64,000 bases of DNA from Moellerella wisconsensis ATCC 35017 (GTDB lineage: Bacteria; Pseudomonadota; Gammaproteobacteria; Enterobacterales; Enterobacteriaceae): NCBI RefSeq assembly GCF_001294465.1, contig NZ_LGAA01000003.1, forward strand, positions 186,001-250,000, given 5' to 3'. Below the pieces are notes generated by a model. It had not been told where the DNA came from and searched no databases. It worked only from the letters and a program-made list of their open reading frames with translations. A program made the position numbers and the translations under genes. How positions within the stretch are numbered: position 1 is the first letter of the stretch; every line of letters begins with the position of its first letter. Shown in pieces: positions 40,198-51,485 of this stretch.

Positions 40198-42360
40198 TTA
40201 AACGATTTCTAATCTCGCATAAGCCGCCACCAGCCATTTGATCCCTTGTCCTTGAAAAGCAACTTGCAATCGGCAATGCTCACCGCTGCCTTCCAAATTA
40301 ATAATTGTCCCCTCACCAAATTTAGCGTGCATAACGCGTTGCCCTAGCGCATATCCACTATCATTGCTGCTAATTGGTGTCCCTAAACGCTGATGATTTA
40401 CAGGGCGTGAAACCGTAGCGCGTAGACGGACTTCCTCTATACAGGCTTCAGGCAATTCGCCAATAAAACGAGAAGGACGGTGATACACTTCTTTGCCATA
40501 TAAGCGTCGACTTTCAGCATAGGTGATCGTCAATTTTTCCATTGCGCGAGTAATTCCAACATAAGCCAAACGACGTTCTTCTTCTAAGCGGCCACTTTCA
40601 TCCAATGACATTTGGCTGGGGAACATTCCTTCTTCAACACCGACCATAAAGACCACCGGAAATTCAAGACCTTTAGCAGAGTGTAATGTCATTAACTGAA
40701 CAGCATCTTGATTAGCATCTGCTTGGCTCTCGCCTGATTCTAATGCTGCATGGGATAAAAAGGCCTGTAATGGCATTAAATCTTGATCTTCATCTTGATA
40801 GCTGAAATCACGTGTTGCATTAACTAATTCTTCTAAGTTTTCAATACGAGCTTGAGCTTTCTCGCCTTTTTCTTGCTCATACATCGCGCGTAGCCCAGAA
40901 TCGTTAATAACTCGATCTGCTTGTCCGTGCAGAGGCAGTTCTTGCGTTTCTGTAGCTAAGGCATCAATTAACTCAAGGAAACGTTCAATGGCTGCAGCGG
41001 CTCGGCCACCAAGTACTTGTTCCCTAATTAAATATTCGCAACTTTCCCATAATGTTAATTTTTGCGCTCTAGCTGTTTGTCGAACCGTATCTAATGTACG
41101 CTCACCAATTCCACGCGTTGGTGTATTAACAACACGCTCAAACGAAGCATCATCATTACGATTAGCGATTAAGCGTAAATAAGAGAGTGCATCTTTAATT
41201 TCTTGACGCTCAAAGAAACGTTGGCCGCCATAAATTCGGTACGCCATGGCCCCTTGGATTAAGGCTTCTTCCAATACCCGTGACTGAGCATTACTGCGGT
41301 ATAAAATCGCGCAATCACGCAATGCTCCACCATTTTCATGCCACTGGCGGATTCGGCTCACGACATAACGCGATTCGTCTAATTCATTAAAAGCGCAGTA
41401 GAGAGAAATCGGCTCGCCATCGCCGCCTTCGGTCCATAAATTTTTACCTAATCGATCGCTATTATTCGCAATCAAAGTATTAGCGGCTTTCAAAATATTA
41501 TTGGTTGAACGATAGTTCTGTTCAAGGCGGATAGTCTCCGCTCCCGGAAAGTCTTTCAAAAAACGCTGAATATTTTCAACTTGCGCTCCACGCCAACCAT
41601 AAATAGATTGATCGTCATCCCCCACTATCATTACTTTACCTGTATCACCCGCCAATACTCTAATCCAAGCATATTGAATACTGTTAGTATCTTGAAACTC
41701 ATCAACCAAAATATTGGTAAAGCGTTCACGGTAATGATTAAGAATATGTGGTTTATTCAGCCATAATTCGTGGGCACGTAATAATAATTCAGCGAAATCA
41801 ACTAACCCAGCACGATCACAAGCTTCTTGATAGGCTTGATAAACTTTAAGCCATGTTGATTCGACTGGGTTTCCATAGCTTTCGATATGCTGCGGGCGCA
41901 GACCTTCATCTTTTTTTCCATTGATGTACCACATACCCTGACGTGGCGGCCATTGTTTCTCGTCGAGATTCATCGCTTTAAGCAATCGACGGATCAATCG
42001 ATATTGATCATCGCTATCGAGAATTTGAAAATCTTGGGGTAATCCGGCATCCATATAATGCTGGCGCAATAAACGGTGGGCAAGACCATGAAACGTCCCA
42101 ATCCACATACCACCTTCGCTACTGCCTATCAATTGATTAATACGGTGACGCATTTCTGCGGCTGCTTTATTGGTGAACGTCACCGCCATGATTGAGAACG
42201 GCGAAGCATGCTCTACTGACATCAGCCAAGCAATACGGTGTACCAAAACACGGGTTTTACCACTGCCCGCCCCCGCCAATACTAGGAGGTTAGTTCGTGC
42301 TGCAGCCACTGCATCACGCTGTTTATCATTGAGGCCTTCGAGCAGATTAGAGACGTCCAT
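40198..42360 (-). CDS. uvrD: DNA helicase II UvrD
   Basis: Superfamily 1 3'-5' helicase for nucleotide excision and methyl-directed mismatch repair. Q-motif LNDKQRDAV, Walker A LAGAGSGKTRVL, motif II DEFQDTN, motif III GDDDQSIYGWRGA, motif VI YVGITRAMEKL. The C-terminal Tudor-like region GQRVMHAKFGEGTI...WLVAAYARLEIV is present. Start at 42360 gives MDVSNLLEGLNDKQ and 720 residues, both as in E. coli; an upstream GTG 12 codons earlier would overlap the LexA box. A candidate LexA site is 36 bases upstream, consistent with SOS control in E. coli. Confidence 0.98.
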   Translation of the reverse strand: MDVSNLLEGLNDKQRDAVAAARTNLLVLAGAGSGKTRVLVHRIAWLMSVEHASPFSIMAVTFTNKAAAEMRHRINQLIGSSEGGMWIGTFHGLAHRLLRQHYMDAGLPQDFQILDSDDQYRLIRRLLKAMNLDEKQWPPRQGMWYINGKKDEGLRPQHIESYGNPVESTWLKVYQAYQEACDRAGLVDFAELLLRAHELWLNKPHILNHYRERFTNILVDEFQDTNSIQYAWIRVLAGDTGKVMIVGDDDQSIYGWRGAQVENIQRFLKDFPGAETIRLEQNYRSTNNILKAANTLIANNSDRLGKNLWTEGGDGEPISLYCAFNELDESRYVVSRIRQWHENGGALRDCAILYRSNAQSRVLEEALIQGAMAYRIYGGQRFFERQEIKDALSYLRLIANRNDDASFERVVNTPTRGIGERTLDTVRQTARAQKLTLWESCEYLIREQVLGGRAAAAIERFLELIDALATETQELPLHGQADRVINDSGLRAMYEQEKGEKAQARIENLEELVNATRDFSYQDEDQDLMPLQAFLSHAALESGESQADANQDAVQLMTLHSAKGLEFPVVFMVGVEEGMFPSQMSLDESGRLEEERRLAYVGITRAMEKLTITYAESRRLYGKEVYHRPSRFIGELPEACIEEVRLRATVSRPVNHQRLGTPISSNDSGYALGQRVMHAKFGEGTIINLEGSGEHCRLQVAFQGQGIKWLVAAYARLEIV

Positions 42361-42395
42361 AATTACCATCAAAGCAGTACAGCAGTATAAAACCA

Positions 42396-42411
42396 CTGTG
42401 GATTTATCCAG
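42396..42411 (-). promoter_or_regulatory. LexA box upstream of uvrD
   Basis: On the minus strand CTGGATAAATCCACAG: both CTG and CAG ends exact with a 10-base spacer, the LexA consensus layout. It lies 36 bases upstream of the uvrD start. Confidence 0.7.
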
Positions 42412-42420
42412 AGAAAAGAA

Positions 42421-43137
42421 TTATAACAGCGTCAGCAGAGAAGCCAAATTTGAAATTTCAATATGCGGAACTAACCGGCTCTCTTTTTCTGCCATTAACG
42501 TTTTATTGTCCATATTTATCCAGCACGCTTGCATACCGCTGCGGATAGCACCTTCGATATCGGTCTGTAAATTATCCCCTATATGCAAAATATTGTTGGC
42601 AGGAATATTTAATTTATCTGCGGCAGAGCAATACATATCACAATATGGCTTAGAGCGACCATCTGGGCCGGCTTTCAGAACAAACTGAAAATAATCATTT
42701 AAACCGCAAGCGGCAGGTTCTGCATTACCGTTAGTTATCGCCACTAAAGGAAGTTTTTCTGCTAATGCCGCTAATGTGGTATGCGTCGATTCCGGCACAT
42801 TAATCTGATTACGCCAATAAGCAAAGTGAGCCATGATGTCATCCGCGCCTTGAATTGCCTGTTCTCGAGAATAACCGTAATGACACAGCATCATTTTTGC
42901 GGCTTGCCAACGCCATTCCGTCACATCATGATAAATATTGGCGTCTTGTTCGAGTAAGATCTGTCGATACGCATCGAGATCGTCATGATTAAATTGAGCA
43001 AAACGTAGATCAAATTCACGAATAAATTGCAGAACTTGCCGCTCAGTTTTTTCAATCACGGGATGGTTATCATACAAGGTATCATCCAGATCAAACGTCA
43101 TCGCTTTGATGGGGGCCAATGGTCGATAAAAATGCAT
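42421..43137 (-). CDS. yigB: HAD-superfamily FMN/flavin-precursor phosphatase YigB
   Basis: HAD hydrolase matching E. coli YigB, which dephosphorylates 5-amino-6-(5-phospho-D-ribitylamino)uracil and FMN. Motif I is FDLDDTLYDN (about 15-24), motif II AITNGN, motif III with Lys in GRSKPYCDMY, motif IV HIGDNLQTDIEGA. 238 residues, the E. coli length. Start overlaps the xerC stop by one base (TAATG), so translation is coupled. uvrD follows 60 bases after the stop. Confidence 0.96.
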   Translation of the reverse strand: MHFYRPLAPIKAMTFDLDDTLYDNHPVIEKTERQVLQFIREFDLRFAQFNHDDLDAYRQILLEQDANIYHDVTEWRWQAAKMMLCHYGYSREQAIQGADDIMAHFAYWRNQINVPESTHTTLAALAEKLPLVAITNGNAEPAACGLNDYFQFVLKAGPDGRSKPYCDMYCSAADKLNIPANNILHIGDNLQTDIEGAIRSGMQACWINMDNKTLMAEKESRLVPHIEISNLASLLTLL

Positions 43138-44054
43138 TAAGATTTCTCCCTCTTTGCTCTGGGGTGGGCGACATCATAGACATTGGCTAAATGTTGGAAA
43201 TCAAGATGGGTATAAATCTGAGTTGTTGACAGATTTGCATGTCCCAATAATTCCTGCACACCCCGTAAGTTGCCACTCGATTCCAAAATGTGGGTCGCAA
43301 ATGAGTGACGAAGTTTATGGGGATTAATATGGCTATTTATACCCTGCTTAATACCCCATAATGCAAAACGTTTTTGTACATTTCGCGCTGACATTCGTCG
43401 CCCACTCTGCGTAGAGACAAATATCGCATCATCTTCTGGCTCATATAATTCTCGCATTTCAAGCCACTGCGTTAACCAGTTAACCGCCGTCCGCCCCAAA
43501 GGAACTTTGCGCTCTTTGCTGCCTTTCCCCATCACTCGGACGTCCCCCGTTGAAAGTGAAACATGCGAGATGTCTAAACCAACCAGTTCAGAGAGACGGA
43601 GTCCCGCACCATACATAACTTCCAGCATCGTGCGATCTCTAACCGATAAGGGATCGCCTTGATCAATATTGAGTAACTGAGCGATTTCATCAACATCCAT
43701 ATTTTTCGGTAACGATTTTTTTGCTTTTGGAGCCCGTACCGCTTTTACTGGATTCGCGGTTAATTCGCCTTGCTGTACCATCCAATCACAAAAACTGCGC
43801 AATGCAGACAAACGCAATGCCATGCTGGCAGATTGTAATCCTGCTCGTCGACTTTTCGCCGCAATATTACGTACGATCGGGGTATCCATTTTTGCCCAAT
43901 CGTCAATTTTCATCTCCACCAGCATTTGGATTACCGTTGCCAATTGACGGCGATAATTAGTAATCGTGACCGCACTTAAACGTCGTTCAACTCGCAAATA
44001 TTGTAAGTATATCTCTGTTTTTTCTGCTAATTGTTCATGTAGTTGGCTACTCAT
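43137..44054 (-). CDS. xerC: Site-specific tyrosine recombinase XerC
   Basis: Partner of XerD in resolving chromosome dimers at dif. The N-terminal SAM-like domain spans about residues 8-95. Catalytic residues: Arg in [10 protein letters not shown], Lys in GKGSKERK, HxxR in [12 protein letters not shown], His in [11 protein letters not shown] and the nucleophile Tyr in QIYTHLD. I favour the ATG at 44054 because it overlaps the preceding stop as ATGA, giving 305 residues (E. coli 298). The ATG at 44069 is an alternative without a clear SD. Confidence 0.96.
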   Translation of the reverse strand: MSSQLHEQLAEKTEIYLQYLRVERRLSAVTITNYRRQLATVIQMLVEMKIDDWAKMDTPIVRNIAAKSRRAGLQSASMALRLSALRSFCDWMVQQGELTANPVKAVRAPKAKKSLPKNMDVDEIAQLLNIDQGDPLSVRDRTMLEVMYGAGLRLSELVGLDISHVSLSTGDVRVMGKGSKERKVPLGRTAVNWLTQWLEMRELYEPEDDAIFVSTQSGRRMSARNVQKRFALWGIKQGINSHINPHKLRHSFATHILESSGNLRGVQELLGHANLSTTQIYTHLDFQHLANVYDVAHPRAKREKS

Positions 44055-44755
44055 AATCGAGAGATCCATTTCGACAATAAACGCGGCAGTAATTGTGCCA
44101 GCTTTTCCAACATCACCGTACCCATTCCTGCCTGATAGTGTTGTCTATCTCGGCTCGTAAAAATAAGTACGCCTAACTCACCACAAGGGCCCAGTAATGA
44201 AATAGACACTGAACCTACATGCATGGTCTTTGGCAGTAGTAACAGTAATTCCGAGCCGTTTAAACTGCCTAAATACGTTTTCTGCTCACCAAACCGTTGC
44301 AGGCGAATAGCGTCAAATTGAGGTCGATGAAGAACCAAATCTTGGGCATCAAGCGGCGCAGATAAATTCCACCGATCACTAAATAGTCGTATCGATGCAC
44401 TAGATAAACCTAAATATTTCGCCCAACGGTTTAATCGATTTAACATTTCACTCAAACTACCGGCTGTTGCTAACTCGATGATTAGCGCTAATAGTTGATC
44501 AAATAACTGCTGGTTTTCTCTCGCTTGCTCGACGATAAACAGAATATCTTGCTCTAGCTGCTGCAGTTGAATACGCTGTCGATTCATAATCCATTCAGGT
44601 AATGAAACTGCGCCAATCACCGGATGCGGTACCTTCATTTGTTCAACTTGCAGGGCATTTCGGAGAAAAAACTCCGGATGGTTTTGTAAATACTCCGCTA
44701 CCGTCTGATCATTAAGATCAGCGGACACGCTGAGCTTTACATCTATTTTATCCAT
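44051..44755 (-). CDS. yigA: DUF484 protein YigA
   Basis: Conserved DUF484 protein of unknown function, with a GAF-like fold, found between dapF and xerC in gammaproteobacteria. [21 protein letters not shown] and [13 protein letters not shown] are family blocks, and [29 protein letters not shown] ends the protein. The SD AAGAGG favours the second of two adjacent ATGs (44755) by spacing; 44758 is possible. About 234 residues against 235. It is coupled to xerC through ATGA. Confidence 0.93.
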   Translation of the reverse strand: MDKIDVKLSVSADLNDQTVAEYLQNHPEFFLRNALQVEQMKVPHPVIGAVSLPEWIMNRQRIQLQQLEQDILFIVEQARENQQLFDQLLALIIELATAGSLSEMLNRLNRWAKYLGLSSASIRLFSDRWNLSAPLDAQDLVLHRPQFDAIRLQRFGEQKTYLGSLNGSELLLLLPKTMHVGSVSISLLGPCGELGVLIFTSRDRQHYQAGMGTVMLEKLAQLLPRLLSKWISRL

Positions 44756-44826
44756 CATCGACCTCTTATTAACGCGCAAACGCCAAATAAGCTAGCAACA
44801 TCAACGTTAGAACGCGATTATTGGGC

Positions 44827-45651
44827 TTAAATTTGTATAACACCATCATATACATGAGTCGCGGGCCCTGTCATAAACAATGGTGTCCCCGGCCCTTCCC
44901 AACGAATTTCTAGTGATCCACCGGGTAAATCGACCTGTACATTATCGCTGAGCAGCCCCTGCTGAATACCAATCGCGACAGCCGCACATGCACCACTGCC
45001 GCATGCTTGGGTTTCTCCGGCACCTCGCTCATAAACTCGTAGACGAATATGGCTCGGATTAATCACTTCCATAAAACCAATATTTGCTCTTTCAGGGAAG
45101 CGCTCATGGCTTTCAAGCGCTGGACCGATTATTTCAACTTCGGCGGTAGTAATACTTTCAACTTGCACTACACAATGTGGATTACCCATCGATACAACAC
45201 CACATAATACGGTTCTTTCTTCTGCTCGAATAATATAGGTTTTTTCTACCTTTACCGCGCGAAATGGTACTTTTTGGGGTTCAAATTCGGGTTCCCCCAT
45301 ATTGACACAAACATTATCGTTATCAGTAATATTGAGGATCATACGCCCTGACTGGGTACTAACTTTAATTTGACGCTTATTAGTCAAACCTTTTAAGCGA
45401 ACAAAGCGAGCAAAACAGCGTGCACCATTTCCACACTGTGCGACCTCACTGCCATCCGCATTAAAAATACGGTAATGAAAATCAAGTTCAGGATCGTAAG
45501 GCGCTTCGACCAATAGTAATTGATCAAAACCAATACCTGTATGTCTGTCGGCTAAACGACAAATTAACTCTGGTGAAAAATAAACGTTTTGAGTGACGCC
45601 ATCGACCACCATAAAATCATTACCTAAACCATGCATTTTGGAAAAGTGCAT
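44827..45651 (-). CDS. dapF: Diaminopimelate epimerase
   Basis: PLP-independent epimerase that converts LL- to meso-diaminopimelate for lysine and peptidoglycan. The two catalytic cysteines are in [14 protein letters not shown] and [12 protein letters not shown]. The N-terminus [17 protein letters not shown] is characteristic. 274 residues, identical in length to E. coli. The lptM gene is 36 bases upstream and yigA about 70 bases downstream. Confidence 0.98.
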   Translation of the reverse strand: MHFSKMHGLGNDFMVVDGVTQNVYFSPELICRLADRHTGIGFDQLLLVEAPYDPELDFHYRIFNADGSEVAQCGNGARCFARFVRLKGLTNKRQIKVSTQSGRMILNITDNDNVCVNMGEPEFEPQKVPFRAVKVEKTYIIRAEERTVLCGVVSMGNPHCVVQVESITTAEVEIIGPALESHERFPERANIGFMEVINPSHIRLRVYERGAGETQACGSGACAAVAIGIQQGLLSDNVQVDLPGGSLEIRWEGPGTPLFMTGPATHVYDGVIQI

Positions 45652-45687
45652 ATTATATCGCTCCGTAGAAACAACGCATTGTTTGGA

Positions 45688-45864
45688 CTAATTTTTTATA
45701 TTGCTATCGTCTGATAGGCTTTGAGACGACGTTGTCTGTGAGCTATCGGTAGCATGGGTCGTTTCTAACGATTCAGGCGGAGAATAAAGCGGCCCTTTTA
45801 AACCACAACCAGAGAGAGAAAGTACTGCCATAAGAGCTAAAAATCCGCACAATTGTTTTTTCAT
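45688..45864 (-). CDS. lptM: LPS-transport-associated lipoprotein LptM (YifL)
   Basis: 58-residue lipoprotein. The signal ends in lipobox LSGC (Cys20), and the mature start CGLKGPLYSPP matches E. coli YifL/LptM, which promotes oxidative maturation of the LptD-LptE translocon. The Ser/Thr/Asn-rich tail is poorly conserved. I start at the ATG at 45864, where homology begins; the open frame extends upstream into the divergent cyaY but that part is not coding. Gene order lptM-dapF-yigA-xerC is the E. coli one. Confidence 0.93.
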   Translation of the reverse strand: MKKQLCGFLALMAVLSLSGCGLKGPLYSPPESLETTHATDSSQTTSSQSLSDDSNIKN

Positions 45865-45945
45865 TGTCTTTTTGCCTGTAATACTTGCATCATTATCCCC
45901 TATAATCGCTACCATGCGGACGAAAAGCAAATAGGAATTTAACTG

Positions 45946-46269
45946 ATGAACGATACTGAATTCCATCAATTGGCCGACCAGTTGATGCAACAACTCGAAG
46001 AGCAGCTCGATAATTACCTGGGTGATGCGGATATTGACTGTGAAACTAATGGCGGTGTAATGACACTCAGCTTTGAAGATGGCAGCAAAATTATTATTAA
46101 TCGCCAAGAACCATTCCATCAAATTTGGCTAGCAACTCGTCAAGGCGGCTATCATTTTAATTATCAACGGCAACAGTGGATATGTGATCGTTCAGCAGGA
46201 AATTTTTTAGATATGCTTTCTGAGGCGGTAAGTGCTCAATGTGGCGAGAAATTCACATTTAATCACTAA
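45946..46269 (+). CDS. cyaY: Bacterial frataxin CyaY
   Basis: Iron-binding regulator of IscS-based iron-sulfur assembly, 107 residues against 106. An acidic first helix ([21 protein letters not shown]) precedes the beta-sheet: [28 protein letters not shown], then [13 protein letters not shown]. Divergent from lptM and convergent with cyaA, as in E. coli. Confidence 0.96.
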   Translation: MNDTEFHQLADQLMQQLEEQLDNYLGDADIDCETNGGVMTLSFEDGSKIIINRQEPFHQIWLATRQGGYHFNYQRQQWICDRSAGNFLDMLSEAVSAQCGEKFTFNH

Positions 46270-46279
46270 TTCTAGTTTT

Positions 46280-46324
46280 ACACATTCAGGAAGACATAAT
46301 CATCCTCCTGAATGTGTTTATTTA
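46280..46324 (+). terminator. Terminator between cyaY and cyaA
   Basis: Perfect 12-bp stem ACACATTCAGGA (46280-46291) / TCCTGAATGTGT (46306-46317) with TTATTT after it on the plus strand. It may serve both convergent genes. Confidence 0.75.
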
Positions 46325-46362
46325 ATCGCGGTTATTCTTTAAATTAAATAATGACTTTGATA

Positions 46363-48942
46363 CTAATTATGCATTGAGCATACATCGGAATAATGTTTGT
46401 TTAATCGCCCATCGTCGCTGTTTACCTGCTCAGTAACTAATGCCCAAGCACCGCCAGCAAACGGAATGACTTGATTATGCCCATTATTTTTAATGATTTG
46501 ATAAAATTGCGGTAAATTAAAATTAATGAAATTAGCACCATAGGTAAAGCGATCGTGTGATGAGGAATAAAAACGACTGACATCACGGACTAGCTCTTCT
46601 TTACTGCCTTCACAATGCGAGTAAATTTCCACGCGATTAGCCTCATCAAGCACATAAATATTAAAACCTTTGCCATCGTCGGTATTCTCAAAAAAGAATT
46701 GAACAATCCCTTCACTGGCATAACCATCAACTACCGCCGGCAAATGATGCGTCTCTTTGGCATTTAATTTTATCGGTAAGCCATGCAATTTATTATGCGA
46801 AATTGCCCCATAAAACTCGACCGCATTTTCCAATTTTTGTACCGAAACATTAAGCCGCTCGAAAAATAATCCCCACATTTGCCCGGCGATACGTAACGGT
46901 TTAAAACGCCCTGGATCATGCCGATTACTGGATAAACGTAACTCAACACACTCTGAAATTAGCTGCTGTACACGAGTTCGGATCAATCCACGTAAATGCT
47001 GGCTATAACAAAAAACTTCAACCGAATCAGGCGGAGAAGCATCTTGATGCATTTTCCCTAAAATTGTTTTTAACGCCTCAAGCATCGATTGCTCTCCGCT
47101 AAAATGCAACGTCCTAACTTCATTCCATGAATTACGATATAACAAATCGATACTGCCAATAAGGCACTGTTGAGGGTCACCAAAACTAAAGATATCTAAC
47201 TTACGGAAATCAAAATGTACCACTTGGTTAGAAAATTCTTGCGTCGGATCTTGTTCTAAATTGACGATAATCGCTAAATGTCGAATTTCACACGGGCTAT
47301 ACAATGCCTTCGGAGTCGGGGCGGGTAAACGAATTGGAAAATGGCTCGAAACATCATCGATGAGTTCCAATAATTTTTGTTTATCGCACTGAGATTGCCC
47401 ATGATGCATATATACCGTTGATGACTCGGTTAATAAGCCATTAAAATAAGCCCATGCCACCAGTTTATTTAAATAACGATTATATTCTAGCGGTTGATGC
47501 CCAATAATTGTCTCAATCCCCGGCGCCTGATTGTATAAATACCATCCACTGCGATTAGCCCTACCCGGAGGCACATAAATAAAAGTAAGATGATTTTCAG
47601 ACAGATCCGGGGATATTTGTGGATTGACTAATGTCACTTTGCCCGGTAATGCTTCGAAGGCAGCATACAGTTTACGGGTCAGCACGCCGATATCTTGCGG
47701 GCTAGCGCTCACACTTAAATTATTGCGACGAGCAAAACGGATCAAGTTGCGGTAACTCTGCATCATGGTATCAAGCAATTCATTATGCGCTTCACGCACC
47801 CGCTCTATTTTCCATTGATGACGTTCATCAAGAATATTTAGCCGCTCTTTATCCCAACCCCATGATTCGACAAGCTGGCTTAAAATATGGCGACGCCAAC
47901 CTGAGCAAGCATTTTGTGTTTCTTTGGACAGTTTTTCACAAACTTTAAGATAAAAACAACGGCGAATCAGATCAAGGCGGGTAAAATCATGAATTTCAGT
48001 AAGATAGCGTGTAACTCTATCAAGCATCAAACAATAAGAATCTAAGCCATAACAAACGATTTCTCCCGCATGTAAATGCTGCTTAAATTCTAATGCCAGT
48101 AATTTACCGGTCGGATAATCCCAAGAATAAGATTCTAATAAAATACTTTTTAAAACGGCCTTATAAGGTGAATCAACACTCTTATAAAGTTGCCACAAGC
48201 TTGCACCGAAGTATTCCTCCGCAGAAAGTTCACCTAGTCCGCCTAAATCTAACCATTCATTGGGAGCCAATACGCCTTGTGCGTACAGCGACATAACATA
48301 TTCATCATAATTATTTTCTTCTTCGACCGGCACCATTGTCCATAATAAACGTTTACCTGCCATACGTACTGCGGTGCGATAAAATTCATCAAGTAATAAT
48401 ATATGCTGGGTTGAACCACAATCTTCACCACCAAGATGGCCGCTCGCGTGATGACGAAAACGATTTTCATCAATCAAAAATAGTGTCACTTCAATGCCTA
48501 AAGAGGCAGCCCATTGCTCAATTAAGCTACATTTTTGTTGTAGTCGCTGTTTTTCTTCATTATCGAGCCAGGAAGGATGACAAACCCAAATATCTAAATC
48601 AGAACAAATACTTTGGCCTATAGATGAAGTGCTGCCCATCGAATAGATACCCGTAAGTGGTAACTCACCACTCTCTGTTTGATGAATAACTTCACACGGC
48701 AAATATTTTTCAAACTGATTAAGCCAACCAAGTTGATGTGCATCTGGAGAGAAATAACAAACACCATGAGGTACATGCCCTTCAATATAGCCAGGAAGCA
48801 TAGGATGGTGATAATGAAACAAGACAGGCAACAGGCTATAGACTTGTTGAAAAGCCTCACTCATTGAGGATGTCGCCCGCTCTAACCGAAGTTGGTTGAT
48901 TGCATCCAGTCTCTGCTTTAATGTTTCAATATAGAGGTACAA
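46363..48942 (-). CDS. cyaA: Class I adenylate cyclase
   Basis: Makes cAMP from ATP; controls catabolite repression through CRP. N-terminal catalytic domain has the nucleotidyltransferase motif [19 protein letters not shown] with the DxD metal pair, then [24 protein letters not shown]. The C-terminal regulatory domain is well conserved through [27 protein letters not shown]; the last ~25 residues diverge from E. coli. The start is TTG at 48942, giving [20 protein letters not shown]. coli also uses TTG. Earlier in-frame codons (to 49017) have no homology. 859 residues against 848. Confidence 0.97.
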   Translation of the reverse strand: MYLYIETLKQRLDAINQLRLERATSSMSEAFQQVYSLLPVLFHYHHPMLPGYIEGHVPHGVCYFSPDAHQLGWLNQFEKYLPCEVIHQTESGELPLTGIYSMGSTSSIGQSICSDLDIWVCHPSWLDNEEKQRLQQKCSLIEQWAASLGIEVTLFLIDENRFRHHASGHLGGEDCGSTQHILLLDEFYRTAVRMAGKRLLWTMVPVEEENNYDEYVMSLYAQGVLAPNEWLDLGGLGELSAEEYFGASLWQLYKSVDSPYKAVLKSILLESYSWDYPTGKLLALEFKQHLHAGEIVCYGLDSYCLMLDRVTRYLTEIHDFTRLDLIRRCFYLKVCEKLSKETQNACSGWRRHILSQLVESWGWDKERLNILDERHQWKIERVREAHNELLDTMMQSYRNLIRFARRNNLSVSASPQDIGVLTRKLYAAFEALPGKVTLVNPQISPDLSENHLTFIYVPPGRANRSGWYLYNQAPGIETIIGHQPLEYNRYLNKLVAWAYFNGLLTESSTVYMHHGQSQCDKQKLLELIDDVSSHFPIRLPAPTPKALYSPCEIRHLAIIVNLEQDPTQEFSNQVVHFDFRKLDIFSFGDPQQCLIGSIDLLYRNSWNEVRTLHFSGEQSMLEALKTILGKMHQDASPPDSVEVFCYSQHLRGLIRTRVQQLISECVELRLSSNRHDPGRFKPLRIAGQMWGLFFERLNVSVQKLENAVEFYGAISHNKLHGLPIKLNAKETHHLPAVVDGYASEGIVQFFFENTDDGKGFNIYVLDEANRVEIYSHCEGSKEELVRDVSRFYSSSHDRFTYGANFINFNLPQFYQIIKNNGHNQVIPFAGGAWALVTEQVNSDDGRLNKHYSDVCSMHN

Positions 48943-49785
48943 GAGTCTCGCCTGATTTGAACCAATCGTTAATAAAAATACTGGGGATATCGATCTCTTA
49001 GGGACTATCCCCAACATCTATTAGGGATACTACTCCCCCAGCTCCCAACAAATATATCCGCTATACTTTTCAAACTCACATTATAGATGTACTTGCTGAC
49101 GCCTATTATACGAAGCTCATGATTAATCCTATGGATTAACCGGTCTTCAAATTTTGCCTTGCAGCAACTCGAATGAATTTGGATATAATAGTTTTTAGAA
49201 GTTTTTCAAATGAATTGTCGGAAACGTGATCAATCTAACACCTTGCATCAAAAGGGTAAAGTAGATCACACTAATATTTGACGTTCATTTTTTCATCAGT
49301 GCAGTTTTCAACATATTGTATAAAAAGACTTTTTATTTTTTAAACAGACTAATATCCTTTGTTTTATAAGGGAAAATTTAGCCGGTGTTGCGTTAATTTA
49401 CCATAATCTTACTTATATCAAATTGATTGCAAAACCACGGGACACCATAGCTTGAACGATTCACTTATTTTTTAATTCGACGCCAACTAACATTATAAAA
49501 AAATCGCACATTTTGCTAAAAAAATGGCTCATAATCTAAAATAATCGCTACTCACGGTAAAATTAAACGATTTAATAAAAGGCTGATAATTCCCTTTCGA
49601 TAAATCATCATATTGGCATAATAAAAAAAATCTAAACTACACTGAAACCACGCATTATCACGCACCAAACAGTGACTAAACACAAACTCCCGCGCCTGTA
49701 ACTAGAAAAATAGGCAGCAAAATGTTAAAAGTAATACTAATTTTACGGTTAATTCCTGGCTTAACTTGAGCCTGAGTATAAAAAA
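48943..49785. other. Divergent cyaA-hemC control region
   Basis: 843 AT-rich bases between two divergent genes, clearly longer than I remember for E. coli. A CRP-like site is at about 49252-49273. The hemC promoter should lie in the right half, but I cannot single it out. No credible ORF or RNA gene was recognised. Confidence 0.5.
49252..49273. promoter_or_regulatory. Candidate CRP site upstream of cyaA
   Basis: GGTAA-N6-TCACA (49255-49270) in a consensus TGTGA-N6-TCACA frame: right half exact, left half 3 of 5. In E. coli the cyaA P2 promoter has a CRP site of the same asymmetric type with an intact ATCAC side. Negative autoregulation by cAMP-CRP would be the expected effect. Confidence 0.45.
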
Positions 49786-50730
49786 ATGACATCAAACAAT
49801 ATAATTCGCATCGCTACTCGCCAAAGCCCACTTGCTATGTGGCAAGCGATATATGTAAAAACACAGTTAGAACAAGCTTATCCTGACTTAGTCGTGGAAC
49901 TGGTTCCTATGGTGACAAAAGGCGATATCATTTTGGATACTCCGCTAGCCAAAGTCGGTGGCAAAGGATTATTTGTTAAAGAACTCGAATTAGCCTTACT
50001 TGAAGGGCGGGCTGATATTGCCGTCCACTCGATGAAAGATGTTCCGGTAGAATTTCCTGAAGGATTAGGGTTAGTCACTATCTGTGAACGTGAAGACCCA
50101 CGAGATGCGTTTGTTTCTAATCAATATTCATCACTTGAACAACTCCCCATTGGTAGTATCGTCGGCACATCCAGTTTACGCCGCCAATGCCAATTAAAAG
50201 AACGGCGTCCTGACCTTCAAATTCGTGATTTACGCGGTAATGTCGGTACTCGCTTGAGTAAACTAGATAATGGTGAATATGACGCTATTATCTTAGCAGT
50301 TGCCGGCCTTAAACGCTTAGGGCTAGAGGATCGTATTCGCCAAGCAATGGCGCCAGAAATCTCATTACCCGCGGTCGGCCAAGGTGCTGTTGGCATTGAA
50401 TGTCGTCTGTCAGATAGCCGTACTCAAGCACTGCTTGCAGCCTTAAACCATTCAGCCACCGCTGTCTGTGTCGAGGCAGAGCGAGCCATGAATATGCGCT
50501 TAGAAGGCGGTTGCCAAGTTCCTATCGGCAGTTATGCTATCTGGCAAGGCCAGCAACTTTGGCTGCGTGCGTTAGTTGGCGCGCCTGATGGTCGCACTAT
50601 GATCCGTGGCGAACGTACATTTAGCCCAGATCAAGCACAGCAAGCGGGTATTTCGCTAGCGGAAGAATTGCTCAATAAAGGCGCACGTGAGATCCTTACC
50701 GAGGTCTACCAAGGGAATGCACCAAAATGA
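49786..50730 (+). CDS. hemC: Porphobilinogen deaminase (hydroxymethylbilane synthase)
   Basis: Polymerises four porphobilinogens to hydroxymethylbilane. The dipyrromethane cofactor attaches to Cys243 in [13 protein letters not shown] (Cys242 in E. coli). Active-site blocks [39 protein letters not shown] and [11 protein letters not shown] are present. 314 residues against 313. The stop overlaps hemD by four bases (ATGA), starting the hemCDXY operon. Confidence 0.98.
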   Translation: MTSNNIIRIATRQSPLAMWQAIYVKTQLEQAYPDLVVELVPMVTKGDIILDTPLAKVGGKGLFVKELELALLEGRADIAVHSMKDVPVEFPEGLGLVTICEREDPRDAFVSNQYSSLEQLPIGSIVGTSSLRRQCQLKERRPDLQIRDLRGNVGTRLSKLDNGEYDAIILAVAGLKRLGLEDRIRQAMAPEISLPAVGQGAVGIECRLSDSRTQALLAALNHSATAVCVEAERAMNMRLEGGCQVPIGSYAIWQGQQLWLRALVGAPDGRTMIRGERTFSPDQAQQAGISLAEELLNKGAREILTEVYQGNAPK

Positions 50731-51482
50731 GTATCTTAGTGACCCGGCCGTCTCCCAATGGAGAACAGCTGGTGGAACTATTAAAAACTCAGGGGCTAAC
50801 AGCCTACCATGCCCCATTAATTAATATTATACCGGGAAGTGAACTGCCCAACTTACCCACAAAGCTTGACCAGTTAGAATCTACGGATTTAGTGTTTCTT
50901 TTGTCCAAAAATGCTGTCTGGTACGCCAATTCAAGGCTGCAGCAAGCGGGACTGAATTGGCCAAATAAGCTATCCTACTATGGAATAGGCGGTTCGACAG
51001 GCAAGATGTTTCAGCAAATCACTGGGCGAACGATAGTTTGGCCTGAGGACGGTGAAACGAGTGAAATTCTGCTCGCTCTGCCAGAATTACAATTTCTGGA
51101 AGGTAAAAAAGTACTGTTATTACGGGGCAATGGTGGTAGAGAATTATTAGCTTCCACCTTACGTTCGCGTGGAGCCTACATTGATTATTGTGAATGCTAT
51201 TCACGCCAAGCGATCAACTATGAAATATCGCTATTCAATGCCCAATGGCGAACAAAAAATATTTCAACCATTGTAGTAACCAGTGGGCAGCAGTTAAATC
51301 TACTGACACATTTAATTGCTGATGATTATCAAGATTGGTGGTATTCGCGCCACTTGTTAGTTGTCAGTCACAGAATCGCCAACATCGCCCATGAGATGGG
51401 ATGGAAAAATATAGATGTGGCTAACAGTGCAGATAATAATGCTTTATTAAACGCATTAATTTCAACCGACATGGGATGCTAA
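50727..51482 (+). CDS. hemD: Uroporphyrinogen-III synthase
   Basis: Closes hydroxymethylbilane with D-ring inversion to uroporphyrinogen III. The family is poorly conserved in sequence; visible blocks are [13 protein letters not shown] at the N-terminus, [42 protein letters not shown] and the VVTSGQQLN loop. 251 residues against 246. Overlaps hemC by ATGA and is followed by hemX after 3 bases. Confidence 0.93.
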   Translation: MSILVTRPSPNGEQLVELLKTQGLTAYHAPLINIIPGSELPNLPTKLDQLESTDLVFLLSKNAVWYANSRLQQAGLNWPNKLSYYGIGGSTGKMFQQITGRTIVWPEDGETSEILLALPELQFLEGKKVLLLRGNGGRELLASTLRSRGAYIDYCECYSRQAINYEISLFNAQWRTKNISTIVVTSGQQLNLLTHLIADDYQDWWYSRHLLVVSHRIANIAHEMGWKNIDVANSADNNALLNALISTDMGC

Positions 51483-51485
51483 TTT

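Noticed and set aside
45865-46122. N-terminal extension of the lptM reading frame across cyaY
   Set aside because: Antisense to cyaY; lipoprotein signal and homology begin at 45864.
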